Shown here piece by piece: positions 46,083 through 54,063 of a stretch of 64,000 nucleotides of DNA. Position 1 is the stretch's first letter. Each line of letters starts with the position of its first letter. The translations under genes and the position numbers were made by a program. The notes under the pieces are model-generated. The model was not told the origin of the DNA. It saw nothing but the letters and a program-made list of their open reading frames with translations, and did not search any database. The stretch covers positions 752,947 to 816,946 of the forward strand of contig NZ_LLZC01000019.1 of assembly GCF_001461825.1 (NCBI RefSeq). The letters run 5' to 3'. The DNA comes from Bacillus velezensis (GTDB taxonomy: Bacteria; Bacillota; Bacilli; Bacillales; Bacillaceae).

Positions 46083-46253
46083 TCATTTTTTTGTATAAAA
46101 AAAGACATGAAGCCTCAGCTCCATGCCTCTTATTATTATAAATAAGGTACAGACCCGCCGTTTATGCGCGACTGCCCCGTTTTTAAGCAAATGTTCAGAA
46201 AACGGAAGCTGTATGGGAGTCACGCCGGTATTCAGCTGAAGATGAGTTGACAA
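46083..46253 (-). CDS. Alternative 56-codon leader frame through the bmrCD attenuator
   Basis: A TTG at 46253 opens a 56-codon frame that continues PFSEHLLKNGAVAHKRRVC and ends HVFFYTKK after passing through the whole terminator hairpin. It has no ribosome site of its own. A frame running through the hairpin would let ribosomes open the terminator. Whether this or the 24-codon frame is the real BmrB cannot be decided here. Confidence 0.4.
   Translation of the reverse strand: MSTHLQLNTGVTPIQLPFSEHLLKNGAVAHKRRVCTLFIIIRGMELRLHVFFYTKK
46097..46128 (-). terminator. Attenuator terminator of bmrCD
   Basis: On the minus strand GGCATGGAGC/GCTTCATGTC (two G-U or mismatched pairs) with loop TGAG is followed by seven Ts. 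It lies between the promoter/leader and bmrC. A CTTATT/AATAAG hairpin stands just before it. Confidence 0.8.
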
Positions 46254-46269
46254 GCTTTAGTTTTGACAT
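46195..46269 (-). CDS. bmrB: Leader peptide of the bmrCD operon (BmrB-like)
   Basis: A 24-codon frame starts with ATG at 46269 (MSKLKLVNSSSAEYRRD) and has a perfect AAAAAGGAGGT 8 bases upstream. It ends about 70 bases before the attenuator hairpin. In B. subtilis bmrCD is controlled by translation of the leader gene bmrB, whose ribosome stalling opens a terminator; antibiotics acting on ribosomes induce it. Which of the overlapping leader frames corresponds to BmrB is uncertain. Confidence 0.55.
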   Translation of the reverse strand: MSKLKLVNSSSAEYRRDSHTASVF

Positions 46270-46304
46270 GATCCATACCTCCTTTTTCCCTATATTGTTC
46301 CTTC

Positions 46305-46333
46305 ATCATATAAACAAATCCTTTTTTTGTCAA
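46305..46333 (-). promoter_or_regulatory. Sigma-A promoter of the bmrBCD unit
   Basis: TTGACA (46328-46333) and TATGAT (46305-46310) on the minus strand, with a 17-base spacer: a near-consensus strong promoter, sensible for an operon held down by attenuation. Confidence 0.9.
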
Positions 46334-46401
46334 TGCAGGTTTTACATTTCTGCCATACGGGTATTGTAAAACAAACCTTTTTTACTGAAAGGATGAGGCC
46401 G

Positions 46402-46902
46402 ATGTTTCACGCGGACCGGTTGATAGCAGCTTTTGACGGAAGTGATGATAGTAAAAAAGCGCTCCAAAAAGCCATAGACCTTTCAAAAACGTTTCACGCG
46501 GATTTAACGGTCGTACATTCCCACAATGCAAAAGATACCCGGACGATTGTTGATCCCCCGAGGCCGGGAGCCGGGGCAACGTATATCGGCGGCGGGATTG
46601 CAAGCGTTCCTGACCCGCTCCAGGCGGAAAGAATCTCCCCTGATCCGATGATTTATGAAGACCGTACGGAAGAAATCGTTGCGGAAGCGAGAATGCTGAT
46701 GAACGACAGCCAGATTGACGGGGATATCGACATTTTAGAAGGTGATCCCGCTGATGCCATTATCGAGCATGCCGACCGTATATCGGCGGATTTGATCGTC
46801 ATGGGGAGCCGGGACCAGAACAGGCTGAAAAAACTTTTATTCGGAAGCGTCAGTGAAAAACTGTCATCGAAATCCGATATTCCCGTGCTGATCGTAAAAT
46901 AA
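46402..46902 (+). CDS. nhaX: Universal stress protein NhaX (YheK)
   Basis: This 166-residue UspA-family protein has a nucleotide-binding fold: DRLIAAFDGSDDSKKALQKAI at the start and the ATP-motif MGSRDQNRLKKLLFGSVSEKL near the end. AAAGGATGAG precedes the ATG at 46402. In B. subtilis its neighbour is the Na+/H+ antiporter gene nhaC, which is absent here. A two-way terminator follows. Confidence 0.88.
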   Translation: MFHADRLIAAFDGSDDSKKALQKAIDLSKTFHADLTVVHSHNAKDTRTIVDPPRPGAGATYIGGGIASVPDPLQAERISPDPMIYEDRTEEIVAEARMLMNDSQIDGDIDILEGDPADAIIEHADRISADLIVMGSRDQNRLKKLLFGSVSEKLSSKSDIPVLIVK

Positions 46903-46911
46903 TTCTTTCTG

Positions 46912-46942
46912 TAAAGCAGCTTAATCAAAAGCTGCTTTTTTT
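46912..46942. terminator. Terminator after nhaX
   Basis: AAAGCAGCTT/AAGCTGCTTT stem with a 6-base loop and seven Ts. Confidence 0.85.
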
Positions 46943-47492
46943 ACAGCTCCCGGCTGTTTCTTCTTTTTTTCGGCATCACAAAAAAACTCGCCATGATCAA
47001 AAAATCGATGCACAATACGACAGACCAGCCCTTTAACAGTACGCTGAGCGCTTCGGTGCGGGAAGCGTCCTGAATGAGAAATACCGTTCCGGCTAAAAGA
47101 ACGCCGCCGATGACAAACGCTAATACATGTCTCCCCCACCCTTTTGCATAATGTTTGGCATAATCCAGTCCGTACCGCTTGACCGGTTTTGCCCCTTCCT
47201 TGACCACATAATAGCGGAACCGCTCATCCGCCCATTGAATCATGCTTTTCCCGAAGGCGACAGACACTCCGATATAAATGGCCGCCACCGCATGCGCCAT
47301 AGTCGCCGCCGCCCCTCTGTATAAATCAGCTGCGGCCGCCAGAAACAGTACGGCATCCAATAAAGGAATGAGAGCGAAAAAAAACATTCCGAGCTTTTGC
47401 CGCCTGAATATATAGCGCGCCGCCAATCCGAAGATGACAGCCGCCCAAAACGCAGCCTCACAAATGACAATCAACCAAGCAATCGCGTTCAA
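46941..47492 (-). CDS. Membrane protein resembling YmcC
   Basis: This 183-residue integral membrane protein has about five hydrophobic helices (AWLIVICEAAFWAAVIFGLAA, then MFFFALIPLLDAVLFLAAAADLY). It resembles B. subtilis YmcC from memory. The start is TTG with AAGGGGGAA 8 bases upstream. It is divergent from a TetR-type regulator that probably represses it: its -35 lies within a palindrome. The function is unknown. Confidence 0.7.
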   Translation of the reverse strand: MNAIAWLIVICEAAFWAAVIFGLAARYIFRRQKLGMFFFALIPLLDAVLFLAAAADLYRGAAATMAHAVAAIYIGVSVAFGKSMIQWADERFRYYVVKEGAKPVKRYGLDYAKHYAKGWGRHVLAFVIGGVLLAGTVFLIQDASRTEALSVLLKGWSVVLCIDFLIMASFFVMPKKRRNSREL

Positions 47493-47523
47493 TCCGGTTC
47501 CCCCTTATCGTTTTCTAAAATGC

Positions 47524-47552
47524 ATTGTATCACTGCTTTTTATTTAATACAA
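47524..47552 (-). promoter_or_regulatory. Promoter of the YmcC-like gene
   Basis: TTGTAT (47547-47552) and TACAAT (47524-47529) on the minus strand with a 17-base spacer. The -35 lies within the 47545-47560 palindrome. Confidence 0.75.
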
Positions 47553-47560
47553 CTGTATTA
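47545..47560. promoter_or_regulatory. Probable operator of the TetR-type regulator
   Basis: TAATACAACTGTATTA is a palindrome with one mismatched pair. It lies between two divergent genes, over the -35 of one and next to the -35 of the other, the usual place for a TetR-family repressor site. Confidence 0.65.
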
Positions 47561-47565
47561 CAAAA

Positions 47566-47594
47566 TTGCAAGAAAAAATATTTCCTGTTACACT
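47566..47594 (+). promoter_or_regulatory. Promoter of the TetR-type gene, implying a leaderless mRNA
   Basis: TTGCAA (47566-47571) and TACACT (47589-47594), 17 bases apart. Transcription would start about base 47601, the first base of the ATG. Confidence 0.55.
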
Positions 47595-47600
47595 GGAACC

Positions 47601-48185
47601 ATGCCTAAAATAATCGATCATGAAAAAAGAAGAAAACAAATAGCCGAAGCCACTTGGCGGACGATTTTGGAGCGGGGAATGGAAGGAGCGACAGTGAGAA
47701 ACATCGCCCAGGAAGCGGGTCTTTCTTTAGGCGCGCTGAGGCACTATTTCACCACACAGGATGAGCTTTTAGGGTATGCGATGACACTCGTAAAAGAAAA
47801 AGCGGCCGCCAGAATTAACGAAGTTGCCATGAAAGATCTGCCGCCGAAAGAAAAAGCGGTGCGTCTGATGCTTGAAATCATCCCGACAGATGAAGAAACG
47901 ATGGCTGAAATGGAGGTATGGTTCGCTTTCACAGCTTATGCCAGACATAAGGGAGAAGAGTTTCATCCCCAGCAGGACGGGATCTTGGCATATATCCGCG
48001 GCCTGATTGACTGGCTGGATGAAAATAAGCTTCTGAAACCGAATCTTGATAAAGAGATCGAAGCGGAGAAAATGTACGCCATCGCCGACGGATTGGCGCT
48101 GCATGCCATGCTTGAACCTGATCGTCTTTCAAAAGAGAAGATCTCCCGTGTGCTCGTTCAGCATATCGAATCTCTTTTTATCTGA
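47601..48185 (+). CDS. TetR-family regulator, PksA/BetI-like
   Basis: This 194-residue protein has the helix-turn-helix at residues 8-55 (KRRKQIAEATWRTILERGME, then VRNIAQEAGLSLGALRHYF). The C-terminal ligand domain resembles B. subtilis PksA and the BetI/BcbF group. The ATG at 47601 lacks a ribosome site and coincides with the predicted transcription start, so the message may be leaderless. It is divergent from the YmcC-like gene, its likely target. Confidence 0.8.
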   Translation: MPKIIDHEKRRKQIAEATWRTILERGMEGATVRNIAQEAGLSLGALRHYFTTQDELLGYAMTLVKEKAAARINEVAMKDLPPKEKAVRLMLEIIPTDEETMAEMEVWFAFTAYARHKGEEFHPQQDGILAYIRGLIDWLDENKLLKPNLDKEIEAEKMYAIADGLALHAMLEPDRLSKEKISRVLVQHIESLFI

Positions 48186-48192
48186 CTGAAGC

Positions 48193-48223
48193 AAAAAGGC
48201 CGGATGTGTTCCGGCCTTTTTTT
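48193..48223. terminator. Terminator between the TetR-type gene and dat
   Basis: AAAAAGGCCGGA/TCCGGCCTTTTT stem with a short loop; suits both convergent genes. Confidence 0.85.
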
Positions 48224-48227
48224 CAGC

Positions 48228-49079
48228 TTATGACTGAACGCCGAGCTCCTGCTGAATGTGCGACTGAAAAGCCTCCTGAATCGTTTTGGCTACAGGTCCC
48301 GGCGCGCCGCTTCCGACCGGTTTTCCGTCAAGGGTTACGATCGGGATTAATTCAGCCGTCGTTGACGAGATGAAAATTTCATCCGCATCCCTGAGTTCGT
48401 CTTCGGTAAGAGCCTTCTCCCGCACCTCAATCCCGTTTTCTTTCATCAGCTCTAACAGTTTCATCCGCGTAATGCCGTTTAAAATCAGCTCATTTGCAGG
48501 ATGCGTCCGGACAGTGCCGTTTATGACGGCGTATACATTGGAAGAGGTTCCTTCCGTAACCGCTCCGTCCCTTATCAGCACCGCTTCATAAGCGCCTGCT
48601 TCATAGGCTTTTTGTTTAATCATCACATTATACAGTAAATTCAGACTCTTAATGTCACACCTCAGCCAGCGTTTGTCTTCCGCCGTTATGGCCTGCGCTC
48701 CGGCTTTTTGTTCATTTTCCGGTTTTTTCACTGAAAAGGTGTATGCCGTCGTCTGCGGTTCCAATCCTTCGTCATACTGGTGCTTCCGCGGCGCCTTCCC
48801 TCTCGTCGTCTGTATATAGACCCCGCCGTCAATGAGTTTGTTTTCCTGTACGAGCTTTTGCAGATCCCATTCTATGTCCTCTGCGGAGAACGGCAGGGTG
48901 ATGCCGATTTCTGCGGCGCTTCTGAAAAGACGGACGATATGCTCACGCAGACCGAATAAGGCGCCGTTATACACTCTGATGACCTCATACACACCGTCAC
49001 CGAATTGATATCCGCGGTCCTCAATATCAACTGCCGCTTCTTCACGATCAATCAACTGGCCGTTTACTAATGTCTTCAT
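48228..49079 (-). CDS. dat: D-alanine aminotransferase
   Basis: This 283-residue fold-type IV PLP enzyme interconverts D-alanine and 2-oxoglutarate with pyruvate and D-glutamate, feeding cell-wall precursors. Visible are [14 protein letters not shown] near the start, the PLP lysine in [12 protein letters not shown] (about residue 146), the PLP-binding Glu in [13 protein letters not shown] and [18 protein letters not shown] precedes the ATG. It corresponds to B. subtilis Dat (YheM). Confidence 0.94.
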   Translation of the reverse strand: MKTLVNGQLIDREEAAVDIEDRGYQFGDGVYEVIRVYNGALFGLREHIVRLFRSAAEIGITLPFSAEDIEWDLQKLVQENKLIDGGVYIQTTRGKAPRKHQYDEGLEPQTTAYTFSVKKPENEQKAGAQAITAEDKRWLRCDIKSLNLLYNVMIKQKAYEAGAYEAVLIRDGAVTEGTSSNVYAVINGTVRTHPANELILNGITRMKLLELMKENGIEVREKALTEDELRDADEIFISSTTAELIPIVTLDGKPVGSGAPGPVAKTIQEAFQSHIQQELGVQS

Positions 49080-49335
49080 GTAAACCCTCCTAATCGTTAT
49101 CTGCCGTGATGTACATTCTCAGCTGTTATTGTCAACTATTCTATCATACTGAACGAGCCGGCTGCGGAGTTTATTTTTTTCTTAAAATCTTATTATTCGA
49201 CATCTTTTCTATGTCTTTTCCAGTTTTGTTCCTGTATACTTGATTCGACATACATATGCTGTTAACTTATGGCACTTCGCAAGCCTCCGCTGTTATCGGC
49301 ATTATGCAGAAACTTATGCTACTGGAGAGATTGTT

Positions 49336-50184
49336 ATGCGCAACACAAAAGAAGGTGCTTCCCCTTCTCTGTTTTCATTGGCTTTTAAACTTACGAGTTT
49401 AGCAGTTTTGTGCGGACTGCTTCTGGTAATCGTCATAATGGGATATTCCGCTTCCGCCGCAAAAAACAAACAGGTCACCGTGACCGCAAACGGGCAGCTT
49501 CGGGATGAAGCAGAAAGCCTGCGGCTGAAAAATGATTCTCCCGACGTCTTAATGAAACATTTGCAGAAAGAGCGTGACCCAGGGAAAAAAACGGTATATT
49601 TAACCTTCGACGACGGGCCGTCTCCATATACTGAACAGCTGTTGAATGTATTGAAGGCAAATGGCGCAAAGGCCACTTTTTTTATGCTTGAACCGCGGAT
49701 GAAAGCCTATAAGCATTCCGTGCAAAGAGCGAAGCAGGAAGGAATCGCGCTCGGCCTGCACGGCGTGACGCACGATAATCACCTGTTTTATCAAACACCG
49801 ACATCACCGCTGAACGAAATGCAGCAGGGACGCGATACGCTCGAGGCAATCACCGGAGTAAAAACGGATCTTGTCCGCACGCCTTACGGCAGTAAACCGT
49901 CATTGACGGCTGCCCAGATTAAGAATCTCGAAAAAGGCGGATTCGTGTACTGGGACTGGACGATAGACAGTGAAGACTGGAAGTACAAAAACGCACGGTA
50001 CGTGCCAGAAGTATTGAATCAGCTCGCATATTTGGAAAGCGTTCATACGAGCAGGCCGCATGTCATTTTAATGCACGATCTGCCTGCGACGGTGCACGCT
50101 TTGCCTAGCCTGATCCAAAAACTGAAAGCCCAGGGCTACTCCTTTGATGTTCTGACGGATCAAATGATTCCCGTCCATGAATAA
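49336..50184 (+). CDS. yheN: Polysaccharide deacetylase YheN
   Basis: This 282-residue protein has an N-terminal membrane anchor (about residues 17-37) and a NodB-homology domain. Metal and catalytic motifs are TFDDGPS (motif 1) and HGVTHDNH (motif 2); RTPYGS and HVILMHDLPAT are later motifs. It probably deacetylates a cell-wall or spore polysaccharide outside the membrane. I start it at the ATG at 49336 with GGAGAG upstream, which gives the known length. Confidence 0.9.
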   Translation: MRNTKEGASPSLFSLAFKLTSLAVLCGLLLVIVIMGYSASAAKNKQVTVTANGQLRDEAESLRLKNDSPDVLMKHLQKERDPGKKTVYLTFDDGPSPYTEQLLNVLKANGAKATFFMLEPRMKAYKHSVQRAKQEGIALGLHGVTHDNHLFYQTPTSPLNEMQQGRDTLEAITGVKTDLVRTPYGSKPSLTAAQIKNLEKGGFVYWDWTIDSEDWKYKNARYVPEVLNQLAYLESVHTSRPHVILMHDLPATVHALPSLIQKLKAQGYSFDVLTDQMIPVHE

Positions 50185-50218
50185 GAAAAGCCGGATCTGT
50201 ATATGATCCGGCTTTTTT
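50185..50218. terminator. Terminator between yheN and srtN
   Basis: AAGCCGGATC/GATCCGGCTT stem with A's before and six Ts after; works in both directions. Confidence 0.85.
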
Positions 50219-50960
50219 ATGTCGCGGCGCTGATCCGTTTTGCAAATTCACCGATCTTCTCATGGATGACAAGATCAAATAAATGGTCGCAATATGTCGG
50301 CTCAAGGTTAATGATCACCTGCTTCAAACCGGGAATCCGGCCCGCATCCTCAGGGACAAACCTTGCCGGCGCCACTTCAAGCGAAGTGCCGATCACAAGA
50401 AGAAGATCAGCTTTATCAAGCTTTTCATAAAGGGTTTCAAAATGCTGAACGAGATCGCCGAACAGCACGACATCCGTTTTTAATACGGTGCCGCATACCG
50501 CATGATCACCGATTTCCGCCGTACATTCCGGCACTTCGTCCTTCAGCAGATGAGAAAGCCCGTAGCGCGCTCCGCAGCGGGGGCATGCGGCGGTCTGAAT
50601 TGAACCGTGAAGCTCATAGACACTGCTGCTTCCCGCTTTCTTATGCAGCCCGTCAATATTCTGCGTGAAAATGTCTACCTGCTTTCCCCGCTTTTCAAGA
50701 TCCGCCAAATACGTATGGCCGGCATTCGGCTCATAGCCTCCGCTCATTTTCATCTGAAAGAGCTGTTTGAATTTAGGCCAGAATTCACGCGGACGGCGTT
50801 CAAAGTATTCCCTGCTCATCGCTTCCATTCTGGAGGTGTCTTCGGTCCATATACCGCCCGCCGAACGAAAATCAGGAATGCCGGATTCCGTGCTCATTCC
50901 CGCTCCCGTCAGCACCACGATACGTTCCGCCTGATTGATCAATGTCATAAACGCTTCCAC
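50217..50960 (-). CDS. srtN: NAD-dependent protein deacetylase (sirtuin) SrtN
   Basis: This 247-residue Sir2-family enzyme removes acetyl groups from lysines using NAD+. It has GAGMSTESGIPDFRS, the catalytic TQNIDGLH...ELHGS with the active His, and a zinc-binding set of cysteines (CPRC and later EC, VCG). The GTG at 50960 with GGCGGTGG upstream gives the family length; an ATG four codons later is possible. Relative AcuC-type deacetylation of acetyl-CoA synthetase is known for B. subtilis SrtN. Confidence 0.93.
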   Translation of the reverse strand: MEAFMTLINQAERIVVLTGAGMSTESGIPDFRSAGGIWTEDTSRMEAMSREYFERRPREFWPKFKQLFQMKMSGGYEPNAGHTYLADLEKRGKQVDIFTQNIDGLHKKAGSSSVYELHGSIQTAACPRCGARYGLSHLLKDEVPECTAEIGDHAVCGTVLKTDVVLFGDLVQHFETLYEKLDKADLLLVIGTSLEVAPARFVPEDAGRIPGLKQVIINLEPTYCDHLFDLVIHEKIGEFAKRISAAT

Positions 50961-50993
50961 TCTTCCACCGCCTTTTCTTTTTATCATATCATG

Positions 50994-51028
50994 AAAAAAG
51001 AACGGCGCCTGTTATGCCCGTTCTTTTT
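50994..51028 (-). terminator. Terminator after yhdY
   Basis: AAAGAACGG/CCGTTCTTT stem with an 11-base loop and a T-rich end on the minus strand. Confidence 0.7.
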
Positions 51029-52127
51029 CTCCGGAATGATCCTTCACATGAACCGGATCATCGTGGCTCTTCTGTTTTACGAATACATTCTGGCCCGGAT
51101 AGGCGAACTCCACGCCTTCCTCAGCAAAAATATCAATAATTCGGCGGTTGATATCCTGCCGCACGTCCAGGCTTTCCGCCCAGACGATGGTCTTTGTGTA
51201 AAAGTTGAAAAACAGATTATAATAGCTGTCCGCAAACACGTCAAAGTTAACCATAATCGTATCATCATGCACGCCTTCATGTTCACGAAGCATTTCTCTG
51301 AGCCTTGTGATGCACCGCTCTAAACGATCAATCGGCGTCGCATAAGAAACACGAACGGAAAACGTGACCTGGCGCTTCGTCATCCTCGTCCAGTTTGTGA
51401 TGGCTTCCATGGACAGCGTTGAATTGGGCACGGTAACAAGCGCCCCCTGCGCCGTCCGGAACCTTGTGCTTCGGAATGTGATATCTTCAACGCCCCCCGT
51501 TACAGATGACGTCTCGACCCAGTCGCCGATCGTAAACGGCTTTTCCGTAATGATGATAATGCCGCCGAAAAAATTGCTGATCGTATCTTTAGCCGCGAGC
51601 GCGAAGGCCAATCCGCCAAGTCCGAGTCCGGCCACGAACCCGTTTACATCATAATTGAATTCCTGCGCGATCACACTGACGCTGAGCGCGAGAATGACAA
51701 AGCGCAGCACCTTGGATAAAAACGGCGCCAAAATGTCATCCATATCAAGCTCAAAGCGCTGATTGACTTTATGAAATAAAAACGAAGACGCCGATGTCAG
51801 ATTGCAAAGCCCCCAGGCGATCAGCGCAACGATCAGAGAGCGGTACAATTTTTTGACAATGTCCATCTGCCCGTCTAAAAACGGCGAATACTCAATCGCC
51901 AAAAACAGACCCAGCGCCACGAAAAACCATCTGGCCGGCTTGTCAAACGCTACGGCAATCTGTTTGAATATGTCGGTTTTCGGCTTGTTCGCCAATTTGT
52001 AAACGAGCTGAAAAAAGTATTTGACAAACAGTTTTCTCAAAACGAGAAAAGCCGCTAAAATTCCGATGCTGATACTGATCTGCGAAATATGGTCAAGCGT
52101 AAAAAAGCTCTGAAATTGTGTCATCAT
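51012..52127 (-). CDS. yhdY: MscS-family mechanosensitive channel YhdY
   Basis: This 371-residue protein has five or so N-terminal membrane helices. The pore-lining segment is glycine/alanine-rich (VAGLGLGGLAFALAAKDTISNFFGGI), followed by the beta domain start TEKPFTIGDWVE, both hallmarks of MscS. A cytosolic domain of about 130 residues follows. It probably releases solutes on hypo-osmotic shock, or acts as a small-conductance channel. Confidence 0.9.
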   Translation of the reverse strand: MMTQFQSFFTLDHISQISISIGILAAFLVLRKLFVKYFFQLVYKLANKPKTDIFKQIAVAFDKPARWFFVALGLFLAIEYSPFLDGQMDIVKKLYRSLIVALIAWGLCNLTSASSFLFHKVNQRFELDMDDILAPFLSKVLRFVILALSVSVIAQEFNYDVNGFVAGLGLGGLAFALAAKDTISNFFGGIIIITEKPFTIGDWVETSSVTGGVEDITFRSTRFRTAQGALVTVPNSTLSMEAITNWTRMTKRQVTFSVRVSYATPIDRLERCITRLREMLREHEGVHDDTIMVNFDVFADSYYNLFFNFYTKTIVWAESLDVRQDINRRIIDIFAEEGVEFAYPGQNVFVKQKSHDDPVHVKDHSGEKERA

Positions 52128-52208
52128 GGCATGCTCCTTTGTCTTGTCGAAAATCTATTATACTAAAACATTCGGACATCAGCTTCTTTTAATGTCTTTA
52201 GGCAGCCT

Positions 52209-52245
52209 GAAAAACCCCGGCATCAGAGCACAGCCGGGGTTTTCA
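52209..52245 (-). terminator. Terminator after yhdX
   Basis: AAAACCCCGGC/GCCGGGGTTTT eleven-pair stem with an 11-base loop; the T side serves minus-strand yhdX. Confidence 0.8.
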
Positions 52246-52287
52246 CACATTCGTTCATCTTTCAGCCAGATACAACAGGGTCAGGCA

Positions 52288-52392
52288 CTATTTCTTCTTT
52301 GATTGTGTCTGTTTCAGGAGAGTCGCTTTTTGGATTTCAGCATCGGTTTCGGCCTTAATTCTTTCTTCCACTTTCAATCTCCCTTTTCCCAT
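52288..52392 (-). CDS. yhdX: Small charged protein YhdX
   Basis: A 34-residue, highly charged peptide starts MGKGRLKVEERIKAETDAEI and ends in QSKKK. AAAAAGGAGGCGAG precedes its ATG. Its sequence matches my memory of B. subtilis YhdX. It lies between yhdY and yhdW. Unknown function. Confidence 0.85.
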   Translation of the reverse strand: MGKGRLKVEERIKAETDAEIQKATLLKQTQSKKK

Positions 52393-52527
52393 GATCTCGC
52401 CTCCTTTTTGCCATTATAAATCATCACTGCGGATTGTAAACCGAAAAAAGCACTATCTTTATTCCAAAAAAATACTGTTTCGCACATTCACCAGTTTGAA
52501 TCGCTGTGCATATACGAATCTGATATA

Positions 52528-52536
52528 ATAACAGAA
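52528..52536 (+). promoter_or_regulatory. Extended -10 promoter element of yhdW
   Basis: TGATATAAT is a consensus -10 with TG one base upstream. No good -35 is present at 17 bases. It lies 26 bases before the TTG start. Confidence 0.5.
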
Positions 52537-52561
52537 ATGCCCATGAGGGGAGCTGACAAGC

Positions 52562-53278
52562 TTGTATACCATCGCTCATCGCGGCGCATCCGGTTACGCG
52601 CCCGAAAATACATTTGCGGCATTTGATATCGCTGCCGAAATGAACGCTGATTTCATTGAGCTTGACGTCCAGCTCACAAAAGACGGCCAGATTGTCGTCA
52701 TCCATGATGACAAAGTCGACCGGACGACGGACGGCTCCGGTTTTGTAAAAGATTTTACGCTGAAGAAGCTGCAGTCTCTGGACGCCGGCAGCTGGTATGG
52801 GGCTGAGTTTAAAGGGGAGCGGATTCCCCTGCTCGAAGAGGTCTTGAAGCGTTATCATTCTAAAATCGGATTTTTAATTGAACTGAAAGGGCACGTTTCT
52901 CAAGTCGGTCTTGAAAAAGCAGTCGGCCAGCTGTTAAGCAGGTTTTCCTTTTCCATCCACCCTATCGTTCAATCATTCAGCCTCAAGTCGATTCAGACCT
53001 TTCACGACATGTATCCGTCCGTTCCGACTGCAATTATTGCAAGACCCAGCTTCGGGATGTTTTCCAAAAGCCAGCTGGCCGCCTACAAATCAGCCGTACA
53101 TTATGTCAATATTAAATATACCCGCCTGAATCGGTTCTTGATTTCCACCGCTCACAGACACGGCCTGAAAGTGTTTGCCTGGACGGTCAGAAATCAAAAG
53201 ACGGCCCAAAAGCTGCAAATGATGGCAGTTGACGGCATTGTAACTGATTTTCCGGATTTTATTTCTAAGGATGGCTGA
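52562..53278 (+). CDS. yhdW: Glycerophosphodiester phosphodiesterase YhdW
   Basis: This 238-residue GDPD-family enzyme has IAHRGASGYAPENTFAAF, FIELDVQLTKDGQIVVIHDD (metal-site residues), GFLIELKG and DGIVTDFP at the end. There is no signal peptide, so it acts in the cytosol on glycerophosphodiesters from lipid or teichoic acid turnover. The start is TTG after GAGGGGAG. It is one base from the fluoride-channel genes and probably co-transcribed with them. Confidence 0.9.
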   Translation: MYTIAHRGASGYAPENTFAAFDIAAEMNADFIELDVQLTKDGQIVVIHDDKVDRTTDGSGFVKDFTLKKLQSLDAGSWYGAEFKGERIPLLEEVLKRYHSKIGFLIELKGHVSQVGLEKAVGQLLSRFSFSIHPIVQSFSLKSIQTFHDMYPSVPTAIIARPSFGMFSKSQLAAYKSAVHYVNIKYTRLNRFLISTAHRHGLKVFAWTVRNQKTAQKLQMMAVDGIVTDFPDFISKDG

Positions 53279-53279
53279 T

Positions 53280-53675
53280 ATGAAACAATACATCGCAATT
53301 TTTATCGGAGGCGCGCTTGGCGCTTTGCTCCGCTTTGAAATGAGCGCGCACATTCACAGCGGTTCTTTCCCGGCGGCCACTTTCCTCGAAAACGCGGCGG
53401 GAAGCCTTTTACTCGGTCTTATTACGGGTTATTTCATCATTCGGGCTAAACGCCCTCTTTTGACCGCCTTTTTAGGAACCGGTTTTTGCGGAGGTTTCAC
53501 GACGATGTCAACCTTCGCAAAAGAAACCATTTTTCTGCTGCAATCGTCTCCCGCAGCGGCTTTTTGTTATGCTGCCGCGACATTAATCTCTGGCATTGCC
53601 CTTGCATACGCCGGCATTTTCTGGGGACGGCGGATTGCCCTTCACGCAGCGGGAAGGGGGCATGATACGCCATGA
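53280..53675 (+). CDS. crcB1: Fluoride channel subunit CrcB1/FluC
   Basis: This 131-residue protein has four membrane helices of the Fluc family. GGALGALLRFEMS and the pore segment GFCGGFTTMSTFAKET (with the conserved Phe and Thr) are visible. The ATG at 53280 follows the yhdW stop by one base and has AAGGATGG upstream. Fluc channels are dual-topology dimers that let F- leave; in Bacillus two different subunits are needed. No fluoride riboswitch stands in front of the unit. Confidence 0.9.
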   Translation: MKQYIAIFIGGALGALLRFEMSAHIHSGSFPAATFLENAAGSLLLGLITGYFIIRAKRPLLTAFLGTGFCGGFTTMSTFAKETIFLLQSSPAAAFCYAAATLISGIALAYAGIFWGRRIALHAAGRGHDTP

Positions 53676-54031
53676 CGATTGTCCTGATGCTTATCGCAGC
53701 GGGTATCGGAGCGGTATTACGGTCTCTGCTGGGTAAAGCAATTTCAGAAAGAACAAAAAGTTTTCCGATTCCGCTTGGAATGGCTGCGGTCAACCTGCTC
53801 GGCTCCTTCGGCCTCGGCATGTTCACCGGACTGGGCCTGGATAATCCTTCCGCCGGCATCATCATCGCGACGGGCTTTTTCGGTGCGTTTACGACCTTTT
53901 CCACGTTCAGTATTGAAGCCGTGCAGCTGATGATGAACAACCGCATAAAGGAAAGCCTGCTCTACATCGCTGTTTCAGCAGCCGGAAGCCTTTTGGCGTT
54001 CTGGTGCGGCTTCATTATCATGTCCATTTAA
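53672..54031 (+). CDS. crcB2: Fluoride channel subunit CrcB2/FluC
   Basis: This 119-residue protein has four membrane helices. It contains GIGAVLRSLLGKAI, the Asn of NLLGSFGLGMF and the pore segment GFFGAFTTFSTFSIE. It overlaps the end of crcB1 by 4 bp (ATGA). Together the two form the probable heterodimeric F- channel. It is convergent with yhdT. Confidence 0.9.
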   Translation: MTIVLMLIAAGIGAVLRSLLGKAISERTKSFPIPLGMAAVNLLGSFGLGMFTGLGLDNPSAGIIIATGFFGAFTTFSTFSIEAVQLMMNNRIKESLLYIAVSAAGSLLAFWCGFIIMSI

Positions 54032-54063
54032 AAAAACCTTGAGCTTATTTTTCGCTCAAGGTT
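54031..54063 (-). terminator. Terminator after yhdT
   Basis: AACCTTGAGC/GCTCAAGGTT stem, 9-base loop, with a T run on the minus strand; it overlaps the yhdT stop codon. Confidence 0.8.

Noticed and set aside
45981-46400. A tRNA or T-box leader before bmrCD
   Set aside because: No AGGGTGGNACCGCG element or cloverleaf; the leader is explained by short frames and an attenuator.
52400-52561. Fluoride riboswitch upstream of yhdW-crcB1-crcB2
   Set aside because: The conserved core of the crcB motif is not present in the leader; only a promoter -10 is seen.
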